Below are positions 1 through 8,900 of a stretch of DNA of 39,182 nucleotides, one piece after another (within the stretch, counting starts at the first letter, position 1; every line of letters starts with the position of its first letter). Under the pieces are notes generated by a model that saw only the letters and a list, made by a program, of their open reading frames with translations, had not been told where the DNA came from and did no database searches. Both the position numbers and the translations under genes were made by a program. This DNA comes from Rikenella microfusus (GTDB taxonomy: Bacteria > Bacteroidota > Bacteroidia > Bacteroidales > DYQK01): assembly GCA_020719385.1 (NCBI GenBank), contig DYQK01000016.1:1-39182 (forward strand). The letters run 5' to 3'.

Positions 1-3000
1 GACGAGGTGAATATTTCGAAGAAAGATTCTACACAACAAATTCCGACAATTATTTTTGCTTCGCCGAATGTGCCTTCGCAAAATGTTCATCAAGGAACGG
101 CAAATCATTTGTTATACCGTTTAAATTTGTCTGTCAATGATTATTCAACGGTTTTAACCGATTTAACATTTAACACTTCGGGCAATTATTCCGCTTCTGA
201 TGTTACGAATTTGAAACTTTGGTTCTCGCAAGACTCAATTTTAAACATCAACGATGCACAAATTTATTCTACAACGGCGACAAACGTTGGAAATCATTTT
301 GCAACGGCGTTAAATTTGCCGCTTGAAGCAAATTCTACGTATTATTTCTTTGTTACCGCAGACATTTCTGCCAATGCAACCGTTGGAAATTCTATTTTTG
401 TACCGACAATTTCGCCTACTAATGTTACGTTTAATGCAGGAATTAAGTTAGGAATCACCGTTGACGGCGGTTTACAAACTTTTATTCCATCGAATGACAG
501 GACTTCGAATGCGAATGCAACGGGAATTTCGCAACCTGCAAGCACTTCGATTCCGTCAACAAATAATTCGGCAACAGAAAAAGTTGAAATTTTCAAATTT
601 AAAATCACTGACGAAGGTTCAGGAGACGGACTTTCGACTAACGTTTCGCAAATTACTTTGAAAAAAGGTAATCAAAACAATTTTGACTTCACAAATCTCG
701 GAGGAATTTCTCTTACTGACGAAAATAATCAAATTATTTCTGTTGAAAATACAATTTTCAACGCCGATTCTATTATTTTTGTTTTAAATAATTCCTTAAC
801 GGTGGCAGATAATTCTTCGAAAATTATTTCTGTTTCGATTTGGTTGAACAATCAAGTTGTTGATAATCAAATTATTCAGTTAAAAATTTCTGCTTCGAAT
901 CACGGTTTTGTAGCAAATTCTAATGGTTCAATGTTTGCGAATAATTTTGCGAATGAAATTATTTCGAATTTGTTTACAACGCAAGTGCTTGCTTCGAAAT
1001 TTACTTTTGTTCAACAACCGTCGAATGTTTTTGTGAATTCTGTGATGAATCCAGCAGTTGTTTTGCGAACTGAGGATGAAAATGGAAATCTCGATGTTGA
1101 TTTTAACGAAGGTGTAAAAGTTTCGAATCCGAATTTAAACGGTAATCCTTTGATTATCAACGCAATAAACGGAATTATTACGTTTAACAATTTGCAATTC
1201 CACACTGCCGCAACGCAGACGCAATTAACGATTCAAAAAGCGTCAGATAATTTATGGACCATTTTGAGTTCGCCGTTTAATATTTTTGCAATTCCTGTTT
1301 CGAGTTTGTTTATTTCGGAATATGTTGAAGGTTCGGCACAAAATAAGGCTCTTGAAATTTATAACGGCACAGGAAATCCTGTTGATTTGTCGATTTATTC
1401 GTTGAAATTGGCAGAAAACGGAGGAATTTGGACAGAAACTTTAAATTTGTCAGGAACATTATTGAATAATGACGTTTATATAGTTTCGAATTCGCAAGCC
1501 GATTCGGCAAATATTGCGTTGATTCGCGATACTTTCTCGACAATTTGCGATTTTACAGGAAATGATATTGTGGGACTTTTCAGAAATGACTCGTTAATTG
1601 ATGTTATCGGTGAATATTTAACGAATCCTACAAACGGTTTTTCAGTTGCAGGAATTGCGAATGCCACAAAAGACCATACAATTTTGCGAAAATATCCGCA
1701 AATAATTGGAGGAAATACAAATTGGACTCTTTCGGCAGGCACAGACACGGCAAATTCTGAATGGAAAGTGTTACCGCAAAATGAGTTTAACTTTTTTGGG
1801 TGGCACGGCGATTCGACAACGTTAAATCACGATGCAACTTTGCGAAGTTTAACTTCAGATAACGGAACTTTGACTCCAAATTTTGCACCAGAAATTACAA
1901 ATTACACAGTAAGATTGCCTCACGGCACAACGCAATTGCCACATTTAACGGCAGTTAAGAATTTTGCGAAAGCGAACAAACGTACTTTTAACGCAACAAC
2001 TTTTGCAGAAAAAACGCAAATAATTGTTACTGCACAAGATTGTCGCACTCGAAAAGTGTATGAAATTACGTATTTTGTTGAGCCAAGCACTGATGCAACT
2101 TTGAAATCTTTGTCTGTTGATTCAGGAAGTTTAACTCCAAATTTCAACGCAAATATTTTCGAATACGTTGTTGATGTACCTTTTGGTGCGAATGTTCCGA
2201 CAGTTTTTGCTGAAGCAAACGATTCTGATGCAACTTTAAACATTTCTCAAGCAGCAACCTTGAGAGATACTGCGAAAATCACCGTTACTGCACAAGCAGG
2301 AAATACGTTGATTTACAAAGTTTCGTTCAATGAAGCAGAACCTTCAAATGATGCAACTTTGAAAATGTTGACCGTTAGCGAAGGAATTTTGAATTTTGAA
2401 CCTTCAATTCTTGATTACGTTGTGAAACTTCCTTACGGAACGACCAATGTTCCTGTGATTTCTTTCGAGAAAAATGATTCTAATGCGACAACAAATTTTG
2501 TAAACGCAAATTCTTTGTCAGATACGGCAAAAATCGAAGTTACCGCACAAGACGGCACAACGAAATTAACTTATAAAGTTTCTTTCGAAGTGGATTCTGT
2601 GATTTCTCACGATGCAACTTTGAAATCTTTGTCTGCGAATTTGGGAATTTTAAAACCCGATTTCAACGCAAATATTTTCGAATATGTTGTTCGTTTGCCT
2701 TTTGGCACGGTCAATATTCCTGAAATTTCTTTCGAGAAAAATGATTCTAACGCAACAGCGAATTTTGTAAACGCAAATTCTCTTGAAGATACGGCAAAAA
2801 TCGAAGTTACCGCACAAGACGGCACAACGAAATTAACGTATAAAATTTCTTTCGAAGTGAATATTAAACCAGGAATTGTTGTTTTTGGAACATTACCTGA
2901 AGAAATTTTTGTTGGAGATTCAGTAACGATTTTTGCAGGCATTTCTGAAGACCAAGAGGTGAATGTTAAACTTCTTTGGGGGAAGAATCCTGACATTTTG

Positions 3001-3969
3001 ACAGATACCTTGCCAATGACTTTTGTTGGAACAAATACGTATGAAGCGTATGTTGCTCCGCAAATGATTGAGGGAACGGTTTATTATCGCATTGTTGCTG
3101 TAGATAACGAAGGCGAGGAGACAACAAAAGATAGCAGTTATTTTGTTCACGGGATTATTGATACGGTGAAAATTTTCGAAATTCAGTATTCTTTGACAGG
3201 AAATTCACCTTACGAGTTTAAAAAAGTTGTTACGCAAGGCACTGTTACCGTTCAATTCGCAGGAATGGGTTATGTTATTCAAGATTCGGCAAAACTTTGG
3301 AACGGAATTTTAGTTTATGATACGGTAAATACTCCGTCTCGATGGGATAAAATTCAATTACAAGGTAAAGTTGTTGAACTTTTAGGAATGACCATTTTAA
3401 TGGAGATTGAAAATTATAATGTTCTCTCACAAAACGATACGATTCCTTCAATAAAAATTTCTGCAAGCGAGATGAACGAGTCTGTTGAGGGCGTTTTACT
3501 TAAGACCGATACGATTACTTGCGTTGCAACGCATGATTCTTATCTCAATTCGTTGTATATTCGCAACGAATCTGATACCGATTCTTTGTGTATAAATTCT
3601 ACGTTGGCTCAAGAATTTACTCCTGAATTGCAAAAACGATATTGGTTTGTCGGTGTTGGAATTTATGATACGAAGTTTAAACTTTCGATTCGCGATGCAA
3701 ATGATGTTCATTCTGTTAGTGTTTCGGATTTTGAAGTTTCAAAAATTTTGATTTATCCGAATCCTGCTATTGATGTGTTAAATCTTGATAATTTAGAGAA
3801 TGTTGTTGAGATGAAATTGCTTTCTTTGACAGGACAAACACTTTCGCAAACAAAAATTTCGACAAAGCATTTTGTTTTACCTGTTTCTCAATTAAAGAGT
3901 GGAATTTATTTTATTCTTTTGCGAGGAAAAGATGGACAAGTGAAACTTGAAAAATTTGTGAAAAATTAA
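1..3969 (+). CDS. T9SS-secreted cadherin-like repeat / lamin-tail domain protein (5' end missing)
   Basis: The frame is open through base 1, so the visible 1322 codons are the C-terminal part of a larger gene; the GTG at base 7 is probably internal. Numbering residues from that GTG, beta-rich segments come first, then a lamin-tail-like domain at about 430-540 (LFISEYVEGSAQNKALEIYN). Four cadherin-like beta-sandwich repeats start near 608, 695, 781 and 868, each opening with (H/T/N)DATLK/R-L. A T9SS type A sorting domain occupies the last ~75 residues (IYPNPAIDVLNL, then SGIYFILL). The family is exported by a Sec signal (here off the edge) and anchored or released at the cell surface by T9SS. 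Function is inferred to be adhesion or surface architecture; no catalytic motif was seen. Repeats 3 and 4 are almost identical in DNA over 132 bases. Confidence 0.9.
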   Translation, partial: DEVNISKKDSTQQIPTIIFASPNVPSQNVHQGTANHLLYRLNLSVNDYSTVLTDLTFNTSGNYSASDVTNLKLWFSQDSILNINDAQIYSTTATNVGNHFATALNLPLEANSTYYFFVTADISANATVGNSIFVPTISPTNVTFNAGIKLGITVDGGLQTFIPSNDRTSNANATGISQPASTSIPSTNNSATEKVEIFKFKITDEGSGDGLSTNVSQITLKKGNQNNFDFTNLGGISLTDENNQIISVENTIFNADSIIFVLNNSLTVADNSSKIISVSIWLNNQVVDNQIIQLKISASNHGFVANSNGSMFANNFANEIISNLFTTQVLASKFTFVQQPSNVFVNSVMNPAVVLRTEDENGNLDVDFNEGVKVSNPNLNGNPLIINAINGIITFNNLQFHTAATQTQLTIQKASDNLWTILSSPFNIFAIPVSSLFISEYVEGSAQNKALEIYNGTGNPVDLSIYSLKLAENGGIWTETLNLSGTLLNNDVYIVSNSQADSANIALIRDTFSTICDFTGNDIVGLFRNDSLIDVIGEYLTNPTNGFSVAGIANATKDHTILRKYPQIIGGNTNWTLSAGTDTANSEWKVLPQNEFNFFGWHGDSTTLNHDATLRSLTSDNGTLTPNFAPEITNYTVRLPHGTTQLPHLTAVKNFAKANKRTFNATTFAEKTQIIVTAQDCRTRKVYEITYFVEPSTDATLKSLSVDSGSLTPNFNANIFEYVVDVPFGANVPTVFAEANDSDATLNISQAATLRDTAKITVTAQAGNTLIYKVSFNEAEPSNDATLKMLTVSEGILNFEPSILDYVVKLPYGTTNVPVISFEKNDSNATTNFVNANSLSDTAKIEVTAQDGTTKLTYKVSFEVDSVISHDATLKSLSANLGILKPDFNANIFEYVVRLPFGTVNIPEISFEKNDSNATANFVNANSLEDTAKIEVTAQDGTTKLTYKISFEVNIKPGIVVFGTLPEEIFVGDSVTIFAGISEDQEVNVKLLWGKNPDILTDTLPMTFVGTNTYEAYVAPQMIEGTVYYRIVAVDNEGEETTKDSSYFVHGIIDTVKIFEIQYSLTGNSPYEFKKVVTQGTVTVQFAGMGYVIQDSAKLWNGILVYDTVNTPSRWDKIQLQGKVVELLGMTILMEIENYNVLSQNDTIPSIKISASEMNESVEGVLLKTDTITCVATHDSYLNSLYIRNESDTDSLCINSTLAQEFTPELQKRYWFVGVGIYDTKFKLSIRDANDVHSVSVSDFEVSKILIYPNPAIDVLNLDNLENVVEMKLLSLTGQTLSQTKISTKHFVLPVSQLKSGIYFILLRGKDGQVKLEKFVKN
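2461..2592 (+). repeat. Copy 1 of a 132-base near-identical repeat in the adhesin gene
   Basis: This block encodes the C-terminal half of cadherin-like repeat 3. It aligns without gaps to 2728-2859, 267 bases (89 codons) downstream, with only scattered substitutions, some of them silent. Confidence 0.85.
2728..2859 (+). repeat. Copy 2 of a 132-base near-identical repeat in the adhesin gene
   Basis: This block encodes the C-terminal half of cadherin-like repeat 4 and matches 2461-2592. The N-terminal half of repeat 4 instead resembles repeat 2 (around 2090-2200), which points to recombination between repeats. Confidence 0.85.
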
Positions 3970-3976
3970 TTTTGAA

Positions 3977-4010
3977 AACAAAAACCACCTTTTCGAAGGT
4001 GGTTTTTGTT
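3977..4010. terminator. Bidirectional intrinsic terminator with UUCG tetraloop
   Basis: A perfect 15-bp stem (3977-3991 with 3996-4010) closes on the loop TTCG. It has A-rich and T-rich flanks on both sides, so it can end transcription of the adhesin gene (+) and of the acyl-CoA synthetase gene (-), which converge here. Confidence 0.9.
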
Positions 4011-4036
4011 ATTTTCGTTTTATTTGAAAAAAAAAA

Positions 4037-5815
4037 TTAATATCCGCGATAAATTTCTGCCAATAAATGCAGATATTTATTGTAAATAACTTTTCTTTTC
4101 AACTTCAAAGTCGGGGAAAGTTCACCTGTTGTCGGCGTCCATTCGTCTGGAACGAGTTTAAAACCTTTCACTTCCTCGATTTGTCCCAAAAATTTATTCA
4201 ATTTTTTAATTTCGCGTTGAAACAATTCAACAATTTTAGGATGTTTTATTAACTCATTTCTGTCATCAATTCGCAAATTATTTTTTACGCACCAATCGTT
4301 TAATGCGTTAAAATTCGGAGAGATAATTGCACTTGCAAATTTTTGATTTTCACCGACAACAATTAATTGTTCAATTAAGGTCGATTCTTTAAATTTATTC
4401 TCAATAGTTTGTGGGGAAATATATTTGCCGCTTGAGATTTTAAAAATTTCTTTTTTGCGGTCTGTGATTTTCAAATATTTTCCATCAACTAAATGTCCGA
4501 TGTCGCCTGTGTGAAACCAACCTTCCGCATCAATGACTTCGCGAGTCAATTCGGGGTTTTTGTAATAACCTTTCATCACAATATCGCCGCGGCAAAGAAT
4601 TTCTCCGTCTTCGGCAATTTTTACCTCGACATTATCTGTCAAACGAGCGAACATTCCGATTTTTCGATTCGGGCAAGAACCATAATTCAACGCAATGACA
4701 GGCGAGGTTTCTGTTAAACCATATCCTTCAGCGACAGGAATTTGCGAAGCCCAAAAAATTCGCACCAAACGAGACTGCAACGCAGCACCACCGCAACCAA
4801 CAAAACGAATCTCTCTGCCCAAAATATCTTTCAACTTTCCCAGCACTAAACTGCGGGCAATAAACAATTTCACTGCGTACAAAATTCCATTTTTGTTGTT
4901 TAACTCGTATTTTTCTGCCACTTTCAGCGACCAATGAAAGAGAAATTTCTTTATTGATGAGAAATTTTTTGCCTTCTGCAAAATTGCATCGTAGACTTTT
5001 TCCAAAACACGCGGCACCATGTTTATTCCCTGCACTTTTAATTCCTTGAGATTATTCATTATTGTCCCTGTGTGTTCGGCATAAAAAATTGAAACGCCCA
5101 AAATTTGATACGCATAATTAAAAATGCGTTCATAAATATGGCAAAGCGGCAAAAAACTCAACACTTTTTCTGGAAAAGTTAGCGGAATAGCCTTATAACT
5201 TCCAAAAAGATTCGTTAAAACGTTTTTGTGCGACAACATTACTCCTTTCGAGATGCCTGTTGTTCCTGAAGTGTAAATAATCGTCAGCAAATCGTCAGAA
5301 GTAATTGTTTTTTTAATTTCCAACACTTTTTCAGAGAAAAAATTTGCTTTCGTTTTTCCTAACTCAATAATTTCCGACAAATCGGGAATGTTATCGAAAG
5401 GTTGCGTTGAATAAATGTGTGTTATCGCTTCAATTTTCGAGGCAATAGGATAAATTTTTTGATACAACAATTTATCCGAAACGAAAAGCCATTGACTGTC
5501 GGAATGTTTGAGAATGAAATTGAGGTCATCAACAGACATTGTTGGGTACAAAGGAACGTGAATTGCCCCAATTTGTGTGGTTGCCATGTCAATAAAATTC
5601 CATTCGGGGCGGTTATTTGAAAAAATAGACGCAACTTTATCCCCTCGTTTCACACCAAGAGCGAGGAAACCGTAACTCAAAAAATTAACAATTTCAATAT
5701 ATTCCTCAATAGAATAATTTTTCCATTGTCCATCTCTTTTTGTTCCGAAGACGATAAAATTGGGAAATTTTTGTTTAGAAATTTCTAAAATATCGAAGAT
5801 TCGAGTGATATTCAT
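4037..5815 (-). CDS. Long-chain acyl-CoA synthetase (AMP-forming)
   Basis: This 592-residue enzyme of the ANL superfamily activates long-chain fatty acids with ATP and CoA to give acyl-CoA, feeding beta-oxidation or phospholipid synthesis. The motifs are in the expected order: P-loop YTSGTTGISKG at 181-191, GYGLTET at 364-370, GWFHTGD at 432-438, TDRKK at 451-455 and the C-terminal hinge segment KISSGKYISP at 459-468. Length matches the bacterial FAA1/FadD15-like group (about 590-600 residues). The gene stands alone: a strong terminator follows it, and a TAATTTTG box 29 bases upstream of the ATG serves as promoter. The family assignment is firm; chain-length preference cannot be read from sequence. 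An acyl-CoA dehydrogenase lies in the same window at 35369-37099 but is not in the same operon. Confidence 0.93.
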   Translation of the reverse strand: MNITRIFDILEISKQKFPNFIVFGTKRDGQWKNYSIEEYIEIVNFLSYGFLALGVKRGDKVASIFSNNRPEWNFIDMATTQIGAIHVPLYPTMSVDDLNFILKHSDSQWLFVSDKLLYQKIYPIASKIEAITHIYSTQPFDNIPDLSEIIELGKTKANFFSEKVLEIKKTITSDDLLTIIYTSGTTGISKGVMLSHKNVLTNLFGSYKAIPLTFPEKVLSFLPLCHIYERIFNYAYQILGVSIFYAEHTGTIMNNLKELKVQGINMVPRVLEKVYDAILQKAKNFSSIKKFLFHWSLKVAEKYELNNKNGILYAVKLFIARSLVLGKLKDILGREIRFVGCGGAALQSRLVRIFWASQIPVAEGYGLTETSPVIALNYGSCPNRKIGMFARLTDNVEVKIAEDGEILCRGDIVMKGYYKNPELTREVIDAEGWFHTGDIGHLVDGKYLKITDRKKEIFKISSGKYISPQTIENKFKESTLIEQLIVVGENQKFASAIISPNFNALNDWCVKNNLRIDDRNELIKHPKIVELFQREIKKLNKFLGQIEEVKGFKLVPDEWTPTTGELSPTLKLKRKVIYNKYLHLLAEIYRGY

Positions 5816-5843
5816 AAAAAAGTTTTTATAAAATATGAGAGTA

Positions 5844-5851
5844 CAAAATTA
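5844..5851 (-). promoter_or_regulatory. -7 promoter box for the acyl-CoA synthetase gene
   Basis: On the minus strand this reads TAATTTTG, matching the Bacteroidota consensus TAnnTTTG, 29 bases before the ATG at 5815. Confidence 0.55.
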
Positions 5852-5911
5852 GATATATTTCTCTAAATTATCAAATTTTTTATATAAAAAAAGTTAAAAT
5901 ATAAAAAAAAA

Positions 5912-5942
5912 ACGATGTCATCGTTTAGAGAGATGACATCGT
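5912..5942 (-). terminator. Intrinsic terminator of the VWA-domain gene
   Basis: A perfect 11-bp stem (5912-5922 with 5932-5942, arm ACGATGTCATC) is followed on the minus strand by a run of T, seen as ten A at 5902-5911 on the plus strand. It sits just after the stop codon of the 1484-residue protein. Confidence 0.85.
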
Positions 5943-5954
5943 ATAAACAAATTC

Positions 5955-8900
5955 TTATCTAATCACAACTTTTTCTGTTGTTATTCCGTCAGAATTTTGA
6001 ATTTTCACTAAATAAATTCCTGAAGTTTGAAGTGAAATTTTTGAAAAATCAGAATTTACATTTTTTGAAAAAATTAATTTCCCTGAAATGTCAAAAATCT
6101 CGATTTGCGAATTTTTCGTTATTCCTGAAACGTAAACTTCTTTTTCGAAACTGTAAATTTTCATTTTAGCCGAAACTAAATTGTTAACCGAGTTGGGTTT
6201 TCCAAAATGTACTTTGAAACGTAAATTGGGTTCGGTTGTAGAATACGAAAAATCATATTGCGAGGAGCGTAAATCGGTAAAAATTCCTGTTTTTACATCT
6301 TCGAGATAAATTTCTGTATTTCCAAAACGAAGTTCTGTGGCAGAAATGGTATAATTTCCATTTTGTCCTGCTTTGAAAAACACAGGAACAACGCTTGTTG
6401 GTTGCATCGAATTGACGGAAGAGAGATTTCCATCGGCAGTTTGAGTGTAAAGATGAGTTAAATTATCTTCTTCCTCAAAAATTTGAAACGCATCAAGTTC
6501 AAAATCGAAGTTTTCTGTTGCATTATTGTCGAAAGCAATAACTGTTTCGCCGCCTTCTTGTTCTGTGTTATTGATTTTTAATCTCAAAACATTGTGAAAA
6601 TCGGATTCTTCTTTCCAATATGTTTGCGAATGATGAACTCTAGCATTATTGTTTAGTAAAATAGCTGCACCTGTGGCTGTTGCGTAAACACGAAAACCTT
6701 GCATCGCAGGAATATATTGCGTTGCTCCGTAAGTTGATTCGTTTGTTGTTGCGTTAAAAGTTGCGATTCTTTGTCCGCTTTTGAAATAAATTGTCGGAGT
6801 AACATTGGTTTTCGTCCATCCGTTTGTTGATTTCCAATCTAAGGCACAAGGATAAGGATTTCCCAAGAGATAAAAACCGGTAGAAGAAATTCCTGGCGAG
6901 TAAGTATCTTTGTTAAACGGTGTTGTCGCAGGTGTTCCTGTGTAAGTTATGGTTTTTGAAGAAACAGGGAACTTCACCTCGTAACCTTTGAAAACAGCAA
7001 GTTGCGTTTCAGTAACATTATAATCTGTTGTGTCGGTATATCTTTTCAACAAAACCGTATTTCCTAAAACTGAAGTAGAAACAAAACGCATCGGAGTTGA
7101 AAACCAATGAACGCGAGGTGAATTTCCATCGTTGATAAAACATTTCATCTCGCAATTTCCTGTACAAGAAAAACCGCCGAGAGATACGTAAGAACCTGTG
7201 CCGCGTGCAGAACTCAAAATTGTAAAATTACCTTTAACGATGAGATATTTTTGTGCGTTGACGGTTAATTTCCCTGAAGTAGTGATAGTTAAATTTTTGA
7301 CTTTCAAATCTGCTCTGCCATCGTGTTCTCCAACAATATATAAACCAGCTATTGAGGCATTTACGTCTTCGTTTGGTCTTCCGAAATCCCAAGAAGTTCC
7401 GTTCCAAGTGGTTAATTCGGGCAATAAAGTACGAGTGTTTTTGGGATTATTATTTGCAGCGAGATTCTGAGAATTATATTTTTCTGCACCTGTTGCTCCT
7501 TTGTACTCGACAACTGCGATGCGATAATATGACGAAGGTTGCAAATTTGTAATTGTTACCGAATCGCCTGTGCCGTTATAAACGCAAAACCAAACATTAT
7601 TGATTCCTGTTCCTTGACCAAAAACAGAATTTGCCGTATAAGTTGTGTTAACTCGAACAATTGGGAAATCGCCTGATGTTGCACTTGTCGTTTTTAACAC
7701 AAAAACTGCACATTTCGCACCTGTTCCTCTGGTCCAATGTGCGGTTGTTTGTGTAAGTTCGGTGTTTGTAAAAGTAACGTTAGTCGCTTGTACTTCGGGC
7801 AAAGTTGTAACATTTAACGGATTATTGACCGCAATATCAGGATTATGCATTTTTCTATCTCCTGAAATGTTGTATGAAAAAACCATCGTTCTGTATGTGG
7901 AATTTCCATCGAGTCCTGTGATAATCAACGGATTATCGGTAGAATCTATACCTGTAAAAACACAGAACCAACCATTTCCAGCATTCGTTCCTTGTCCAAA
8001 AGTTGTGTTTCCAACATAATTTAACGAATCAGAGATTGTCGGAAGAGCAGTTGACGTTTTTGCAATTAAAATACAACTTCCAACACCATTTCCTCTTCGA
8101 TAATTGAGTGAAAATTGATTTTGAGAAATATTCGTTGCCGCTAAACTATCTGCCTGACGAGTAGGGAAGAAGTTAAATGTTAAAAGATTCGGAGAATCTG
8201 TATTTCCATAATACGAATAAACGTTAAAATTGTCCTTCGCAGCAATATAATATTCAATATTTCTGTCAACTGTGTTTGCAGGAAATTGTCCATTATAGAT
8301 AGAATCGTTGGTTGTCATCGCAATATTTTGAAAGAGAATATCGCCGACATTTCTGTAATGCAACGTAACAGAAACAACTTGATTCGTAATATCAATAACT
8401 TTCGCAGAAATATTTAACGGCTGCAAACGTGTTGCGTTTTGCGTATTGACTAAAACATTTGTAATTGCTGGAGCAACATTGGGTAAAATAGCAATTTGAT
8501 ACGGATTTTCTGTCGGATTCAGGTTTGGTGAAGAAGTATTTGAAACACCGTCTGTCGCAGTGATGTAATAATTCATCCCGTTTCTGTAAACTGCCGAAGT
8601 AGGAATTATTGCTTGCCAAACATTTGGGTATAAAGTGTCGAGTACAGCCATCGCAACTTCGATATATTGAGCTGAGTCGGCATTTTTATAAAATAATTTC
8701 GCTTCCGTAGTGTAAGGAGTAACAATGTCAGTAATTTCTACTTGAATAGTAAACGGCGTATTTTCAGACCATGCTTGCGAGTGATATGCGAGAGTCGAAG
8801 CAGTACGAACAATTCTCGGAGCAGCACCTGGAAGATAAAAATCGGTGTCGTTTTTTGTAGTGTTATTGAAATTTACAGAAACATTGACATTTCGGCGAAC

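Noticed and set aside
7645-8019. A 124-codon plus-strand frame opposite the VWA gene
   Set aside because: It is antisense to a gene with signal peptide, domains and sorting tail; no promoter box or recognisable protein features support it.
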